Part shown: positions 39,636-48,363 of the stretch, piece by piece | How the letters are laid out: each line of letters starts with the position of its first letter | Position numbering within the stretch: position 1 is the first letter of the stretch | Source: G965215145 sp965215145 | Lineage (GTDB): Bacteria; Bacteroidota; Rhodothermia; Rhodothermales; JANQRZ01 | Reading direction: 5' to 3' | Length of the DNA: 64,000 nt | Assembly (NCBI GenBank): GCA_965215145.1 | Contig: OZ244038.1 | Location: forward strand, 2,294,001 to 2,358,000 | Made by a program: the position numbers and the translations under genes | The notes under the pieces: generated by a model | Told to the model about the DNA's origin: nothing | Seen by the model: only the letters and a program-made list of their open reading frames with translations | The model's database searches: none

Positions 39636-40484
39636 ATGCGTTACGCGCTCGCCCTCACCCTCGCCCTGATCCTGCTCGGCTGCGACCAGCAGGCCGCCCA
39701 GGAGGCCGCCGATGCTGGCCCCGCCCTCGCCACCACGGAGCAGCCCGCCCCGCCGGAGGTCTTCGTCGTCGTCGAGGAGATGCCGAAGCTGATCGGCGGG
39801 CTCGAATCGCTGATGGCGGACCTCACGTACCCCGAGCTCGCGCGGCGCGCGGGGATCGAGGGCACCGTGTTCGTGCAGCTCATCGTGGACAAGGACGGCT
39901 CCGTCTACGACGCGGAGGTCGTGAAGGGCGCGCACGAGGCCCTCGACGCCGCTGCGCTGGAGGCGGTGCGCAAGGCGCGCTTCGAGCCGGGCCTCCAGCG
40001 CGGGGAGCCCGTCCGCGTCCGATACGCCCTCCCCGTCCGGTTCCAGCTCGGCGATGCCTCCGCAGCGGCCACGTTCAAGGAGTCCGACTGGAGCGATTCG
40101 CCGGAGGCCCGCGCGGCGCTTAACCGCGCCGAGCAAGAGCTACGGCAGAGGGTGGCTGAATCGGCGGGGGCGCAACGGGACGCCGACGGCGTCTACTCGG
40201 TCGCCGAAGCTCAGCCGAAGCTGGTCGGTGGGCTGGAGGCCCTGATGGAGCACATCCACTACCCCGAGGTCGCTCGCGAGGCCGGTATCGAGGGGACAGT
40301 GTTCGTGCAGTTCGTCGTCGACGAGGCCGGCGCCGTCCGCGACGCTGAGGTCGTGCGCGGCGCCCACCCCGCTCTCGACGCCGCTGCGCTGGAGGCCGTC
40401 CGCAAAGCGCAGTTCGAGCCGGGGCAGCAGCGGGGCAAGGCGGTCCCCGTCCGATTCGCCCTCCCCGTCCGGTTCAAACTCTGA
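39636..40484 (+). CDS. Lipoprotein with two TonB C-terminal domains
   Basis: The 282-residue protein starts with a lipobox (ALTLALILLGC, Cys16). Two TonB_C-like domains follow: YPELARRAGIEGTVFVQLIV and YPEVAREAGIEGTVFVQFVV are the matching segments. It is closely related to the neighbouring gene, so the four domains probably arose by duplication. Its 3' end overlaps the convergent molybdenum-carrier-like gene by 11 bp. Confidence 0.82.
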   Translation: MRYALALTLALILLGCDQQAAQEAADAGPALATTEQPAPPEVFVVVEEMPKLIGGLESLMADLTYPELARRAGIEGTVFVQLIVDKDGSVYDAEVVKGAHEALDAAALEAVRKARFEPGLQRGEPVRVRYALPVRFQLGDASAAATFKESDWSDSPEARAALNRAEQELRQRVAESAGAQRDADGVYSVAEAQPKLVGGLEALMEHIHYPEVAREAGIEGTVFVQFVVDEAGAVRDAEVVRGAHPALDAAALEAVRKAQFEPGQQRGKAVPVRFALPVRFKL

Positions 40485-40950
40485 GCGCCCGCAGCAGCGC
40501 CGTCATGAACACGAGCGCCTCGGCGTAGATGCCGGGCGCGGTGCTCTCGCGCGGGCCGGCGACGTTCAGCTCTCGGGTTCCCATCTCCTGTATCCATACC
40601 GCCGCGGCCTCGGCGGCTGCGGTGGTGTCGGGTTCGGCGGCGAGGTCCACGACCCGCAGCGGCCTCCCCTGCCCCTCCGCCGAGCGGGCCGTCTTCGCCG
40701 TGCCGCCTTCGAGGGGGCCCCGGGCGAGGATCAGCGTGGCGTCGGCGTCGCGGACGTTCCAGCTCGTGCGCTGGGCGTACTCGGTGCGGGGGGTCTCGGT
40801 GAGCGGGTAGCGCTCGGGGATCGGGCCGTCCTCGGCGCGGCGGCCGGCGGGGCACCACCCGGTGACGGGGACGCTGGCCGCGAGGGCGGCGTCGAGCGCG
40901 GCGCGGTCTACGCCAGTCTGGCCGCCGGAGCGGACGGTGAGCGCGGCCAT
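40474..40950 (-). CDS. Putative molybdenum carrier-like protein (SLOG/Rossmann type)
   Basis: The 158-residue soluble protein opens MAALTVRSGGQTGVDRAALD with the SGGQTGVDRAAL signature and then GWCPAGRRAEDGPIP, NVRDADATLILARGPLEGGT and a C-terminal FMTALLRALRV. This matches the family annotated as putative molybdenum carrier (SLOG-like, PF12694). Start ATG 40950 is preferred to an earlier one. The ligand is unproven. It overlaps the TonB_C lipoprotein tail on the opposite strand. Confidence 0.82.
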   Translation of the reverse strand: MAALTVRSGGQTGVDRAALDAALAASVPVTGWCPAGRRAEDGPIPERYPLTETPRTEYAQRTSWNVRDADATLILARGPLEGGTAKTARSAEGQGRPLRVVDLAAEPDTTAAAEAAAVWIQEMGTRELNVAGPRESTAPGIYAEALVFMTALLRALRV

Positions 40951-41112
40951 CTGCCAGAGGGAAAGAGGGGGCGCCGGGGGAAAACGCGGGGCGTTTGTCA
41001 ATCTGGCAAAGCTAAGCCGTTGGCATGTGGCGTGATGGGGACTAGCGTGACCGTGGAGCCCTCGACGGACTCCCGCCCGTATCCCAACACCGCAACCTAA
41101 CTATCACCAGCT

Positions 41113-41619
41113 ATGGCTATCATGCGCTACCGCGGCGGCGACTACGACCTCCTCCGCCGCGAGATGGACCGCGTCTTCGAAGGCTTCTTCCCGAACCGCA
41201 GCGACGCCAACGAGGGCACCGACGGCGGCTCCGCCGTGTGGGCGCCCCGCGCCGACGTTGCCGAGACCGAGGACGGGTACCTCCTCTCGATGGACCTCCC
41301 CGGCGTGAAGGCCGAGGACCTCGACGTGACCTACGAGGACGGCGTCCTCAAGATCAGCGGCGAGCGGAGCCTCGCGCGCGAGCACGAGTCCGGCCAGTAC
41401 CACCGGATCGAGCGCGCCTACGGCCGGTTCTTCCGCTCCTTCCGCTTCGGCGAGAACGCCGACCCCGACAAGATCGAGGCGGACTTCGACGGCGGCGTGC
41501 TGACGCTCCGCGTCGGCAAGGCCGAGCAGAGCCGGCCGCGCCGGATCGAGGTCGGCAGCCGCGCCGGCCAGTCCGAGACGGGCGACGCCAACGGGCAGCA
41601 GGTCGAGGTCGAGGCGTAG
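41113..41619 (+). CDS. Hsp20/alpha-crystallin small heat-shock protein
   Basis: The 168-residue chaperone has the alpha-crystallin domain at about residues 40-130 (PRADVAETEDGYLLSMDLPG, VKAEDLDVTYEDGVLKISGE, FFRSFRFGENADPDKIEADF, DGGVLTLRVGKA). It holds unfolding proteins in the cytosol. The LSMDLPG and GVLTL motifs are intact; the C-terminal IxI-like motif is weak (PRRIEV). The 162-bp gap to the molybdenum-carrier gene should hold its promoter; no CIRCE element was seen. A 29-bp variable-core palindrome lies just downstream. Confidence 0.93.
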   Translation: MAIMRYRGGDYDLLRREMDRVFEGFFPNRSDANEGTDGGSAVWAPRADVAETEDGYLLSMDLPGVKAEDLDVTYEDGVLKISGERSLAREHESGQYHRIERAYGRFFRSFRFGENADPDKIEADFDGGVLTLRVGKAEQSRPRRIEVGSRAGQSETGDANGQQVEVEA

Positions 41620-41647
41620 CAGCCTCGGCACCGTCGGCTTGACCCTG

Positions 41648-41676
41648 GTAGGGGCGGGTTTCAAACCCGCCCCTAC
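41648..41676. repeat. Variable-core palindrome, copy 4 (core GGGTTTCAAACCC)
   Basis: GTAGGGGC and GCCCCTAC arms flank the 13-bp core GGGTTTCAAACCC, giving a 29-bp perfect palindrome around one central C. It lies 28 bp downstream of hsp20 and about 105 bp before lolA-like, both on the plus strand, and could work as a terminator-like hairpin. Confidence 0.9.
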
Positions 41677-41780
41677 GTCATTCGGGGCCGCGGCGTCTTT
41701 CGTTCGGGCACGTAGGTTGTCCTCTGACCGGGCGCTCTGCCCTCCCACCACGCTCTGCCCTCCCACCACCACGCCCCCCG

Positions 41781-42422
41781 ATGACGCGTCCTTTCCGCCC
41801 GCCGCCGCTCGCGCTGCTCCTCGTCGCCCTCGTCACCGTCGCCTCCGCTGGACAGGCGGCGGCGCAGTCCGACGGCGAGGACGTGATCGCCCGGCTCCGG
41901 CAGACCTACGACGGCCTCGACGCCCTCAGCGCGCGGTTCACGCAGGAGGCCGGCGGCGCCACGGCCGAGGGCACCCTCGCCCTCCGCGGCGACGCCTACC
42001 GGATCGACACCGCCGACCAGCTCCTCGTCAGCGACGGCACGACGGCGTGGGCCCTCTCGAAGTCTGACCGGCAGGTGCTCGTCAACGACGCCGTCGAGGA
42101 CCCGAGCGGGTTCACGCCGAGCACGTTCTTTACCCGCTACCCCGACCGGTTCGACGTGGTGGTGACGGGCCGGGAGACGCTGCGCGGCGCGCCGCACGAC
42201 GTCCTCCGCCTCACCCCGAAGGACGCCGGCGGGGCCGTCTCGGAGGTGACGCTCTGGGCGCGCGCGGCCGACGCCCTCCCGATGCGCGTCCGCGTGACCG
42301 ACGTGAACGGGACGGCCTACACCTTCGCCCTCTGGGACGTGCGGGTCAACCCGCCGGTGACGGCCGGGACGTTCCGGTACGAGCCCGAGCCCGGTGTCGA
42401 GGTGGTGGACCTCCGCCTCTGA
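41781..42422 (+). CDS. lolA: LolA-like outer-membrane lipoprotein carrier protein
   Basis: The 213-residue protein has a signal peptide (MTRPFRPPPLALLLVALVTV ending AAAQ) and the LolA pattern YDGLDALSARFTQEAGG, GTLALRGDAYRIDTADQLLV, SDGTTAWALSKSDRQVLV and DPSGFTPSTFFTRY. It should escort outer-membrane lipoproteins across the periplasm. Length fits. Start ATG 41781 precedes the signal peptide. The next genes (LPG-synthase-type and a lipoprotein) are close behind on the same strand. Confidence 0.88.
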   Translation: MTRPFRPPPLALLLVALVTVASAGQAAAQSDGEDVIARLRQTYDGLDALSARFTQEAGGATAEGTLALRGDAYRIDTADQLLVSDGTTAWALSKSDRQVLVNDAVEDPSGFTPSTFFTRYPDRFDVVVTGRETLRGAPHDVLRLTPKDAGGAVSEVTLWARAADALPMRVRVTDVNGTAYTFALWDVRVNPPVTAGTFRYEPEPGVEVVDLRL

Positions 42423-42505
42423 GGCACGGCTCGGTTTCACCGGGTATCCCGCGGGGCGGCTCCGGCCGTCCCGTTTCTTTTGGGCCTCTCCCCCGCCCCT
42501 CCCCG

Positions 42506-43540
42506 ATGTCCCCCCGACTGAAATCCGTGCTCGTGCAGGCCGGCTCGTTCGTGCTGGGCGGGGGGCTGCTGTGGCTGGCGTTGCGGAACGTGGCCTTCGG
42601 GGAGGTGTGGGCGGCGCTGGAGACGGCGAACTGGTGGTACCTCCTCCCGATGGCCGTACTCACGCTGCTGAGCCACGCGATCCGCGCGTGGCGCTGGCAG
42701 ATGCTGCTGGAGGCGCTGCCCGAGGCCGAGGACGATGAACCTGTTGGGTTCAGGCCGGCGTTCTACTCGGTGATGATCGGGTACATGGTCAACTACGCGG
42801 CGCCGCGGCTGGGGGAGGTCGCGCGGGCGGGCAACCTCGCCGCGCAGACGCCGCTCCCGTTCTCCGGCGTGCTCGGGACGGTGTTCATCGAGCGGGTGCT
42901 CGACGTGCTGACGCTGGCCGTCGGGGCCGTGGCGGCGCTGGCGTTCGCGGCGGACGACCTCGCGCGGCTGGCGACGCTGTTCGAGCCGGCCGTCGCGCTC
43001 GTCCGCGATCCGCCGCTGGCGTGGTGGGCGCTCGGGGGGATCGCCGTGGCGGTGGCGGTCGGGGTGACCGTGTTGTTCCGGGCGGTCCTCCGGTGGGCGG
43101 CCCGCCGCGAGGGCGTCGCCGAGCGGGTGGCCGCGACGCTCCGCTCGTTCCGCGACGGCGTGCTCTCGCTGCTGCGGGCGCGGCGGCGGCTCGGGCTCGT
43201 GGGGAGCACCGTCGCCATCTGGGCCTGCTACCTCGTCCTGACGTACCTCCCGCTGCCGCTCCTGGGTATCGAGGGGCTCAGCCTCGCCGATGCGTGGGTG
43301 CTGCTCATCGTCGGCGCGGCGGCGCTGATCGTGCCCACGCCGGGGGGCGCGGGCTCGTACCACTACGCCGCCATTCAGACGCTGACGACGCTGTTCGCCG
43401 TCGGCCTCGCTGCGGCGACGGCCTACGCCGTGATCGCGCACGCGGCGCAGCTCGTGCTCTACACCGCCGCCGGCTTCGCCTGCCTGCTCCTCCAGGGCCG
43501 CGGCCTCTCGGCGTGGCGGCCCACCGAGCGCCCCGCGTAG
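42506..43540 (+). CDS. Lysylphosphatidylglycerol synthase TM-region family protein (UPF0104-like)
   Basis: The 344-residue integral membrane protein has about eight hydrophobic helices, with the family landmarks NYAAPRLGEVARAGNL, VFIERVLDVLTL and the late PTPGGAGSYHYA. These mark the flippase-like LPG_synthase_TM (PF03706) family. The tRNA-using synthase domain of MprF is absent. Function is not known; the family is linked to lipid or polyprenol transport. Confidence 0.85.
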   Translation: MSPRLKSVLVQAGSFVLGGGLLWLALRNVAFGEVWAALETANWWYLLPMAVLTLLSHAIRAWRWQMLLEALPEAEDDEPVGFRPAFYSVMIGYMVNYAAPRLGEVARAGNLAAQTPLPFSGVLGTVFIERVLDVLTLAVGAVAALAFAADDLARLATLFEPAVALVRDPPLAWWALGGIAVAVAVGVTVLFRAVLRWAARREGVAERVAATLRSFRDGVLSLLRARRRLGLVGSTVAIWACYLVLTYLPLPLLGIEGLSLADAWVLLIVGAAALIVPTPGGAGSYHYAAIQTLTTLFAVGLAAATAYAVIAHAAQLVLYTAAGFACLLLQGRGLSAWRPTERPA

Positions 43541-43542
43541 CG

Positions 43543-43911
43543 ATGACACGTTTCATCATCGCCCTGCCCCTCCTGCTGCTCTGTGCCTGCGAGGGCGCCG
43601 AGTCCCCCCTCCCGGCCGCGCTCACCGAGGAGGCGTCGCGGCCCGCCACCGCCGCCGGGCTCGACTCACTCGCGGACGGCGCCGAGGTGTCGCTCTCCGG
43701 GCTCGTGCTGGACCAGCCGGCCGGGGAGGCCCGCCTCGTGCTCGACGACGGGACGGGGCTCGTGGTCGTCGAGACGCCGGAGCCGCTGCCGGCGCTGGGC
43801 GGGCTCCGGCTCTTCGTCCGCGGCACGCTCGCGCGGCGCGACGGCGCCCCCGTCGTCGAGGCCGTCGAGTGGCTCTACGACTCGACGGCCGTCCCCGTCC
43901 GGCCGGACTGA
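43543..43911 (+). CDS. Small lipoprotein, OB-fold-like
   Basis: The 122-residue protein begins MTRFIIALPLLLLCAC with a lipobox-like LCAC. The mature part has a beta-rich pattern (VSLSGLVLDQPAGEARLVLD, TGLVVVETPE, LRLFVRGTLARRDGAPVVEA) like small OB-fold proteins. It starts two bases after the LPG_synthase_TM stop, so the genes are likely cotranscribed. No family was named. Confidence 0.72.
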   Translation: MTRFIIALPLLLLCACEGAESPLPAALTEEASRPATAAGLDSLADGAEVSLSGLVLDQPAGEARLVLDDGTGLVVVETPEPLPALGGLRLFVRGTLARRDGAPVVEAVEWLYDSTAVPVRPD

Positions 43912-43918
43912 CGGGTCG

Positions 43919-43967
43919 CCGTTCGGACGGAGCACGGACCGTTCGGGCAGATGAAGGAACCGTTCGG
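43919..43967. repeat. Three CCGTTCGG copies at two-turn spacing
   Basis: CCGTTCGG occurs at 43919-43926, 43939-43946 and 43960-43967, 20 and 21 bp apart. It is an inverted repeat CCG-TT-CGG. The array is about 96-144 bp upstream of the next gene's start, a plausible operator position. Confidence 0.4.
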
Positions 43968-44062
43968 CGAAGAATCCGGCCGCGTACGCCGGCGGGGCGG
44001 GTATCGTGACGCTGCGGCCTCCACCCGCCGACGGCCGTCGTCCCCCATCAACCGCACACGTC

Positions 44063-44323
44063 ATGGAGATCCTCAGCTCTCACGACATGGACAACCCCCT
44101 CGACGGGCTCGTCAGCGACGAGGTGTACGAGCGCTTGGCCGAGCACAACGTCCTCTCCGAAAAGGGCGTCCGCGACTTCCAAATCCGCCAGCAGTTCCGC
44201 TCGCTGCGCCACCACGACACCCCGGCCTACGAAGCCATCGAGGCGCTCCGCGAGCAGTACCCCTACCTCCAGTTCGACACGATCCGCAAGATCGTCTACG
44301 GCCTCCGCAGCAAGCGGCGCTAG
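44063..44323 (+). CDS. Small hypothetical protein
   Basis: The 86-residue product (start ATG 44063, MEILSSHDMDNPLDGL) is hydrophilic and helical, with DEVYERLAEHNVLSEKGVRD, RQQFRSLRHHDTPAYEAIEA and LQFDTIRKIVYGLRSKRR; the last part looks like a DNA-binding helix pair. An ATG 57 bp upstream is also in frame but adds a low-complexity stretch. It may be a small regulator; no family was recognised. Confidence 0.65.
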   Translation: MEILSSHDMDNPLDGLVSDEVYERLAEHNVLSEKGVRDFQIRQQFRSLRHHDTPAYEAIEALREQYPYLQFDTIRKIVYGLRSKRR

Positions 44324-44353
44324 AACGACGAGGCAGCAAGGCGGCGGTCCGGT

Positions 44354-45112
44354 TCAGCGATCTCGGACGGCCGCGAAGAGCGCGACGCCCGCGGCCACGC
44401 TCGCGTTGAGCGACTCGGCCGGGCCGCGCAGGGGGATCGAGACGAGGAGGTCGCAGGCGGCGCGGACGCGCGGTCGCATCCCACGCCCCTCGCTCCCGAC
44501 GACGAGGGCGAGCGGGCGGTCCCAGTCGGTGTCCCAGATGGTTTCGGGGCCGGCCCCGTCGAGGCCGAGCACCCAGTAGCCGCGCTCCTTGAGCTGCACG
44601 AGCGCGTCGGCGAGGTTCTTCGTGCGGGCCACGGGGACGCGGTCGGCGGTGCCGGCGCTGGCCTTGACGGCGGTGGCCGAGAGCGGCGCCTGCCCCCGCT
44701 CGGGGACGACGACGCCGGCCGCCCCGGCGGCCACGGCGCTCCGCAGGATCGCCCCGAAGTTGTGCGGGTCCTCGAGCCCGTCGAGCACGACGAGCACCGG
44801 CTTGCGGGCGCGCACGTCGTCCGGCGTCGGCGCGATCTGGCGCAGCATCCCGTCGAAGTCGGCGTAGGCCACGGCCGCGGCGACGGCGACGACGCCTTGG
44901 TGCGTGAGCCCCGGCGCCACGGCGTTCAGCTTCTGCGGGGGGACGACCTGCACGGGCACGCCGGCCGCCTTCGCCGCCTGCCGTAGTGCCCCCGCCGCCC
45001 GGCCGTCGATTCCCTTCGCTAGCATCACCTTCTCGACCGCGCGGTCGCCGCGCTCCAGCGCCTCGCGCACGGGGTTGCGGCCGACGATGACGGTGGACTC
45101 GGTTTCGGGCAT
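44354..45112 (-). CDS. rlmB: 23S rRNA (guanosine(2251)-2'-O)-methyltransferase RlmB (SpoU/TrmH family)
   Basis: The 252-residue protein has a SpoU N-terminal substrate-binding domain (STVIVGRNPVREAL) and the deep-knot motifs LVVLDGLEDPHNFGAILRSA, LALVVGSEGRGMRP and VSIPLRGPAESLNASVAAGV. It 2'-O-methylates G2251 in 23S rRNA. ATG 45112 is chosen because the upstream ATG at 45133 lies inside a palindromic repeat (45124-45151). It follows the PLP decarboxylase gene on the same strand after 45 bp. Confidence 0.92.
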   Translation of the reverse strand: MPETESTVIVGRNPVREALERGDRAVEKVMLAKGIDGRAAGALRQAAKAAGVPVQVVPPQKLNAVAPGLTHQGVVAVAAAVAYADFDGMLRQIAPTPDDVRARKPVLVVLDGLEDPHNFGAILRSAVAAGAAGVVVPERGQAPLSATAVKASAGTADRVPVARTKNLADALVQLKERGYWVLGLDGAGPETIWDTDWDRPLALVVGSEGRGMRPRVRAACDLLVSIPLRGPAESLNASVAAGVALFAAVRDR

Positions 45113-45123
45113 GGCAGACGATG

Positions 45124-45151
45124 GTAGGGGCACGATATATCGTGCCCCTAC
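45124..45151. repeat. Variable-core palindrome, copy 5 (core ACGATATATCGT)
   Basis: GTAGGGGC and GCCCCTAC arms flank the core ACGATATATCGT, a perfect 28-bp palindrome. It lies between the PLP decarboxylase stop and the rlmB start, both on the minus strand, and could act on either mRNA. Confidence 0.9.
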
Positions 45152-45157
45152 AGCGGA

Positions 45158-46558
45158 TCAAGGGGCGGTAGTGCCCTCCTGCGCCAGCGCCTCGACGCGG
45201 GCGTGGAGGCGGTCGAGGTAGCGCTCGTGCTCGGGCTTCATCAGCACGCTGCGGAGGACGCGGGCGTGCGGCTGGTCCGGCTCGATCTCAGGGTGCCGGG
45301 CCCGCAGTGCCTCGGCCGAGACGCGGTAGACGCTGAGGAATACGGGGTCGTCGGGGTCGTCCATCGCCCGCTCGAACAGCCGCTGGCTCGCGGCGTCGAT
45401 GGCGGAGGCAGTGCGCTCGGCCGTGCGGGGGAAGAAGGTCACGATGTCGAGCTCCGGGGGGACGAGCCCTTCGAGCGCGTCGGAGGCGTCGATCCGGCCG
45501 GCCCAAGCGCGGGCGGCGCGGAGGCAGGCGGCGAGGATCGGGCCGAGGCCGTCGTCGGCACGGAGGGGGAGGGCGCGGAGCGTAAGCCACAGCGCGCCGG
45601 CCGCCGCGCCCGGCCGCGAGCACTCCAGGCTGATCTCGCCGAGGTGGAGGGCGTCGGAGGTGAAGTAGGTGTAGGGCGAGTCGTGGCGGTAGAACCGGCC
45701 GACGGCGGGGTCGCGGAAGAGGACGCAGCCGCAGCCGTAGGGCTGGAGCCCGTGCTTGTGCGGGTCCACGACGACGGAGTCGCAGTCGGCCAGCGCGCGA
45801 AACGGGGCAGCGGGGAATCCGGGCGGGGCTGCCGGATCGTCCCCGTGATCGCCTGCGAGCAAGGTAAAAAAGCCCCCATATGCGGCGTCGGCGTGGACGC
45901 GGGCGCCGTGGCGGCGGGCCAGCGGGACGACCTCGTGGACGGGGTCCACCGCGCCGAGGCCCGTCGTCCCCGGCGTCACCACGACGGTCCCCACCTCCCC
46001 CGTCTTCAGCGCGTCCTCCAGCGCGCCGAGGTCCATCCGGCCCGCGCCACCCGCCGGCAGTACGACGGTCCTCATGCCGAGCACCTCGGCCATCCGGCCG
46101 TGGGTGTAGTGCGCGGCCTCGCTGAAGGCGACGGCCTTGTCGGGGTGGAGGTGCCGCGCGACCCACAGCGCCTCCAGGTTGGCGACGGTGCCGCCGCCGG
46201 TGAGGTGGCCGAGGGTCTCCGTCGGCAGCCCGAACATCGCGGCGAGCCCGGCGACGGCCTCCTTCTCCATCTGCCCCGTCGGCGGGCCACCGTCGAGGGC
46301 GTGGTTGTTCGGGTTGATCCGCTGCGCGGCGGCGTAGGCGGCGAGGGCCACCGGGTGCGGCGGCTTCAGCATCTGCCCGGCGTAGCGGGGGTGGAAGAAC
46401 GGGTAGTTCCCCCGGAGCCGGTCGAGGTACTCCGCGAGGGCGTCCTCCAACCGCTCGGCGGCTACGGCCGAGGCGGAGTGATGCTCGTAGGGGCCCCACT
46501 CGGCCTCCCAGGCGGCGACGGCGCGGAGGGCGCGGGCGGTCAGCGCGGCGGGGTCCAC
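45158..46558 (-). CDS. Pyridoxal-phosphate-dependent decarboxylase (group II)
   Basis: The 466-residue enzyme resembles aromatic-L-amino-acid/glutamate decarboxylases. It has HPRYAGQMLKPPHPVALAAY, GHLTGGGTVANLEALWVARH, HADAAYGGFFTL and the PLP lysine in VVDPHKHGLQPYGCGC. Substrate is not clear from the sequence. GTG 46558 is used as start; it shares the G of the upstream gene's TAG (TAGTG), so the two are coupled. The N-terminal extension found further upstream in this frame runs into the TlpA-like gene and is rejected. Confidence 0.88.
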   Translation of the reverse strand: MDPAALTARALRAVAAWEAEWGPYEHHSASAVAAERLEDALAEYLDRLRGNYPFFHPRYAGQMLKPPHPVALAAYAAAQRINPNNHALDGGPPTGQMEKEAVAGLAAMFGLPTETLGHLTGGGTVANLEALWVARHLHPDKAVAFSEAAHYTHGRMAEVLGMRTVVLPAGGAGRMDLGALEDALKTGEVGTVVVTPGTTGLGAVDPVHEVVPLARRHGARVHADAAYGGFFTLLAGDHGDDPAAPPGFPAAPFRALADCDSVVVDPHKHGLQPYGCGCVLFRDPAVGRFYRHDSPYTYFTSDALHLGEISLECSRPGAAAGALWLTLRALPLRADDGLGPILAACLRAARAWAGRIDASDALEGLVPPELDIVTFFPRTAERTASAIDAASQRLFERAMDDPDDPVFLSVYRVSAEALRARHPEIEPDQPHARVLRSVLMKPEHERYLDRLHARVEALAQEGTTAP

Positions 46559-48303
46559 TACTCGGGCGCCCCGTCGGTCGGCTCCGCGTCCTCGTCCGCC
46601 TCGGTGGGGCCGAGGTGCTCGGCCAGCGTCGCGCGGAGCTCCTCGCCGCGGAGCTCCATCTCCGTCGCCAGGATGGTCCCGTCCGGGCCGATCAGGATCG
46701 GCTTCGGGATGCCGACGACGCCGAACTCCTTGGCGAGCTCGCTCTCGAAGCCGCCCTCGATGAAGACGTGCTCCCACGGCATCGCGAACCGGTCCTCACG
46801 GAACGCCGCCACCTCCTCCGGCTCGTCGTCGAAGGAGAGGCTGACGATGGTGAACCCCCGGTCGCGGTACTGCTCGTGGAGCTCCGTCAGCATCGGGAGC
46901 TCGGCGATGCAGGGGGCGCACCACGTCGCCCAGAAGTCGAGGAGCACCGTCTTGCCGCGCAGGGACTCGTCCGAGACCATCACCTCGGGGTCGTTGAGCG
47001 AGGCGAGGGCGAAGGTCGGCACCGGCTTCCCCTCCATCACCGCGCGGTCCGGGGCGAACTGCGCCGCCGCCATGCGGGCGTACTGGGTCTCGGGGAAGCG
47101 GCTCGAAAGCGCGGCGTAGGCCGCCGTCTGCGCCGTCGAGTCCTCCTTCGAGGCGGCGCGGAAGAGCCGCTGGAAGAGGATGCTCGCCCCGACCTCGGGG
47201 TCCGGGTGCTCGGCGACGACGCGGTCGAGGTGGCCCCGGAAGTCGTCCGCCCGCTGCGTGCGCGCCGCGGCGGTCGTGGGGAGGTTCGGGCGCCAGAGCG
47301 GGGAGTCCGGCGGGAGCGCCTCCAGGGCGGCGACGGCGAGGGTGGAGTCGGCCGTGCTGTCCGCGGGCTCGACGCCGCTAACGGAGAGGTACGCCGCGAG
47401 GCGGACCCGCCGCAGCGCCGGGTCGGTTTCGGCGAGGGCGGCGTCGCGGAGTACGGTGTGGTCCTCGCCGAGACCGGCGGCGGCCAGGGCGGCGCGGGCC
47501 TCCTCAAACGCCTCCTGCTGGCCCTCGGGGCTGGCGAGGCGCCCGTCCTCCTGCGCCTGCCGGAGCACCCCGCCCATCGCGTCCGAGGCGCGGGCGGAGA
47601 GGGCGTCGGCGGCCATGAGCGCCTCCGCCGCCTGCGCCGTCTGGCTCGTGGGGTCGGCGAACGTCACGGTCGGCTCGGTCTCGGCGCGTACGGCCGCGGC
47701 GGGGTCGAACACCACCGTCACCGAGTCGCCCTCGACGGGGTCGAACACGGCGCGGTAGTCGCCGCCGCCGTCGTAGACGAGCCGGTCGTAGACGGTCCCG
47801 TTGACGCTGTTGCCGTGGCCGGTGGAGCCGACGAGCTGGTAGCCGAGCGTGTCGGCCTCGGCCGGGACCGTGAGCGCGTAAGTCCCGTCCCCCTGCGCCT
47901 CCATCGGCAGGGCCGAGCCGAACCCGAAGTTGTTGAAGCTCCCGACGACCTTGAGCTCGTCGTAACCCTCCGCCGGCGGGTTCGCCGCAAGCCACGCCGT
48001 CAACTCGACCTCAGCGCCGGGCTCCTCGACGTAGAGCGGGACGCGGAGGATGCGGTGGTCGGCGCCGGTGAGCTGGAGGTGGACGAACCCCGTCGTGTCG
48101 GCCGTGAGCTCGAAGCGCCCCTCGGCGTCGGCGGCGACGGTGGCGGTCGTCTCGTAGCTCGTCGGCGAAGCGCCGAGGTGGGCGTGGGCCGCGGGGAGCG
48201 GCTGGCCGTCGTGGCTGAGGACGACGCCCCGGACGGTGACGGGCTGCGCCACGGCGGCGCCGGCTAGGACGACGAGAAGCGCGGGGAGGCGGAGGAGGCG
48301 CAT
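46558..48303 (-). CDS. TlpA-like thioredoxin-fold protein with carboxypeptidase-regulatory-like N-terminus
   Basis: The 581-residue exported protein has a signal peptide (MRLLRLPALLVVLAGAAVAQ), an N-terminal Ig-like regulatory domain (VRGVVLSHDGQPLPAAHAHL), a middle beta/helical region and a C-terminal TlpA/AhpC-type domain (about 435-570) with active-site WCAPC in VLLDFWATWCAPCIAELPML. It is a likely periplasmic thiol oxidoreductase. It is typical of Bacteroidota TlpA proteins. Its stop overlaps the decarboxylase start by one base. It begins 60 bp after lgt's stop on the same strand. Confidence 0.85.
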   Translation of the reverse strand: MRLLRLPALLVVLAGAAVAQPVTVRGVVLSHDGQPLPAAHAHLGASPTSYETTATVAADAEGRFELTADTTGFVHLQLTGADHRILRVPLYVEEPGAEVELTAWLAANPPAEGYDELKVVGSFNNFGFGSALPMEAQGDGTYALTVPAEADTLGYQLVGSTGHGNSVNGTVYDRLVYDGGGDYRAVFDPVEGDSVTVVFDPAAAVRAETEPTVTFADPTSQTAQAAEALMAADALSARASDAMGGVLRQAQEDGRLASPEGQQEAFEEARAALAAAGLGEDHTVLRDAALAETDPALRRVRLAAYLSVSGVEPADSTADSTLAVAALEALPPDSPLWRPNLPTTAAARTQRADDFRGHLDRVVAEHPDPEVGASILFQRLFRAASKEDSTAQTAAYAALSSRFPETQYARMAAAQFAPDRAVMEGKPVPTFALASLNDPEVMVSDESLRGKTVLLDFWATWCAPCIAELPMLTELHEQYRDRGFTIVSLSFDDEPEEVAAFREDRFAMPWEHVFIEGGFESELAKEFGVVGIPKPILIGPDGTILATEMELRGEELRATLAEHLGPTEADEDAEPTDGAPE

Positions 48304-48363
48304 GGCGGAGGTGGCGCGGTGGTGAGGTCTAAGTTCGCCCGCCGCGCCCACCGAAGCAAACGG

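Noticed and set aside
40985..41112. CIRCE or other heat-shock operator before hsp20
   Set aside because: No TTAGCACTC-N9-GAGTGCTAA or similar inverted repeat was found in the gap.
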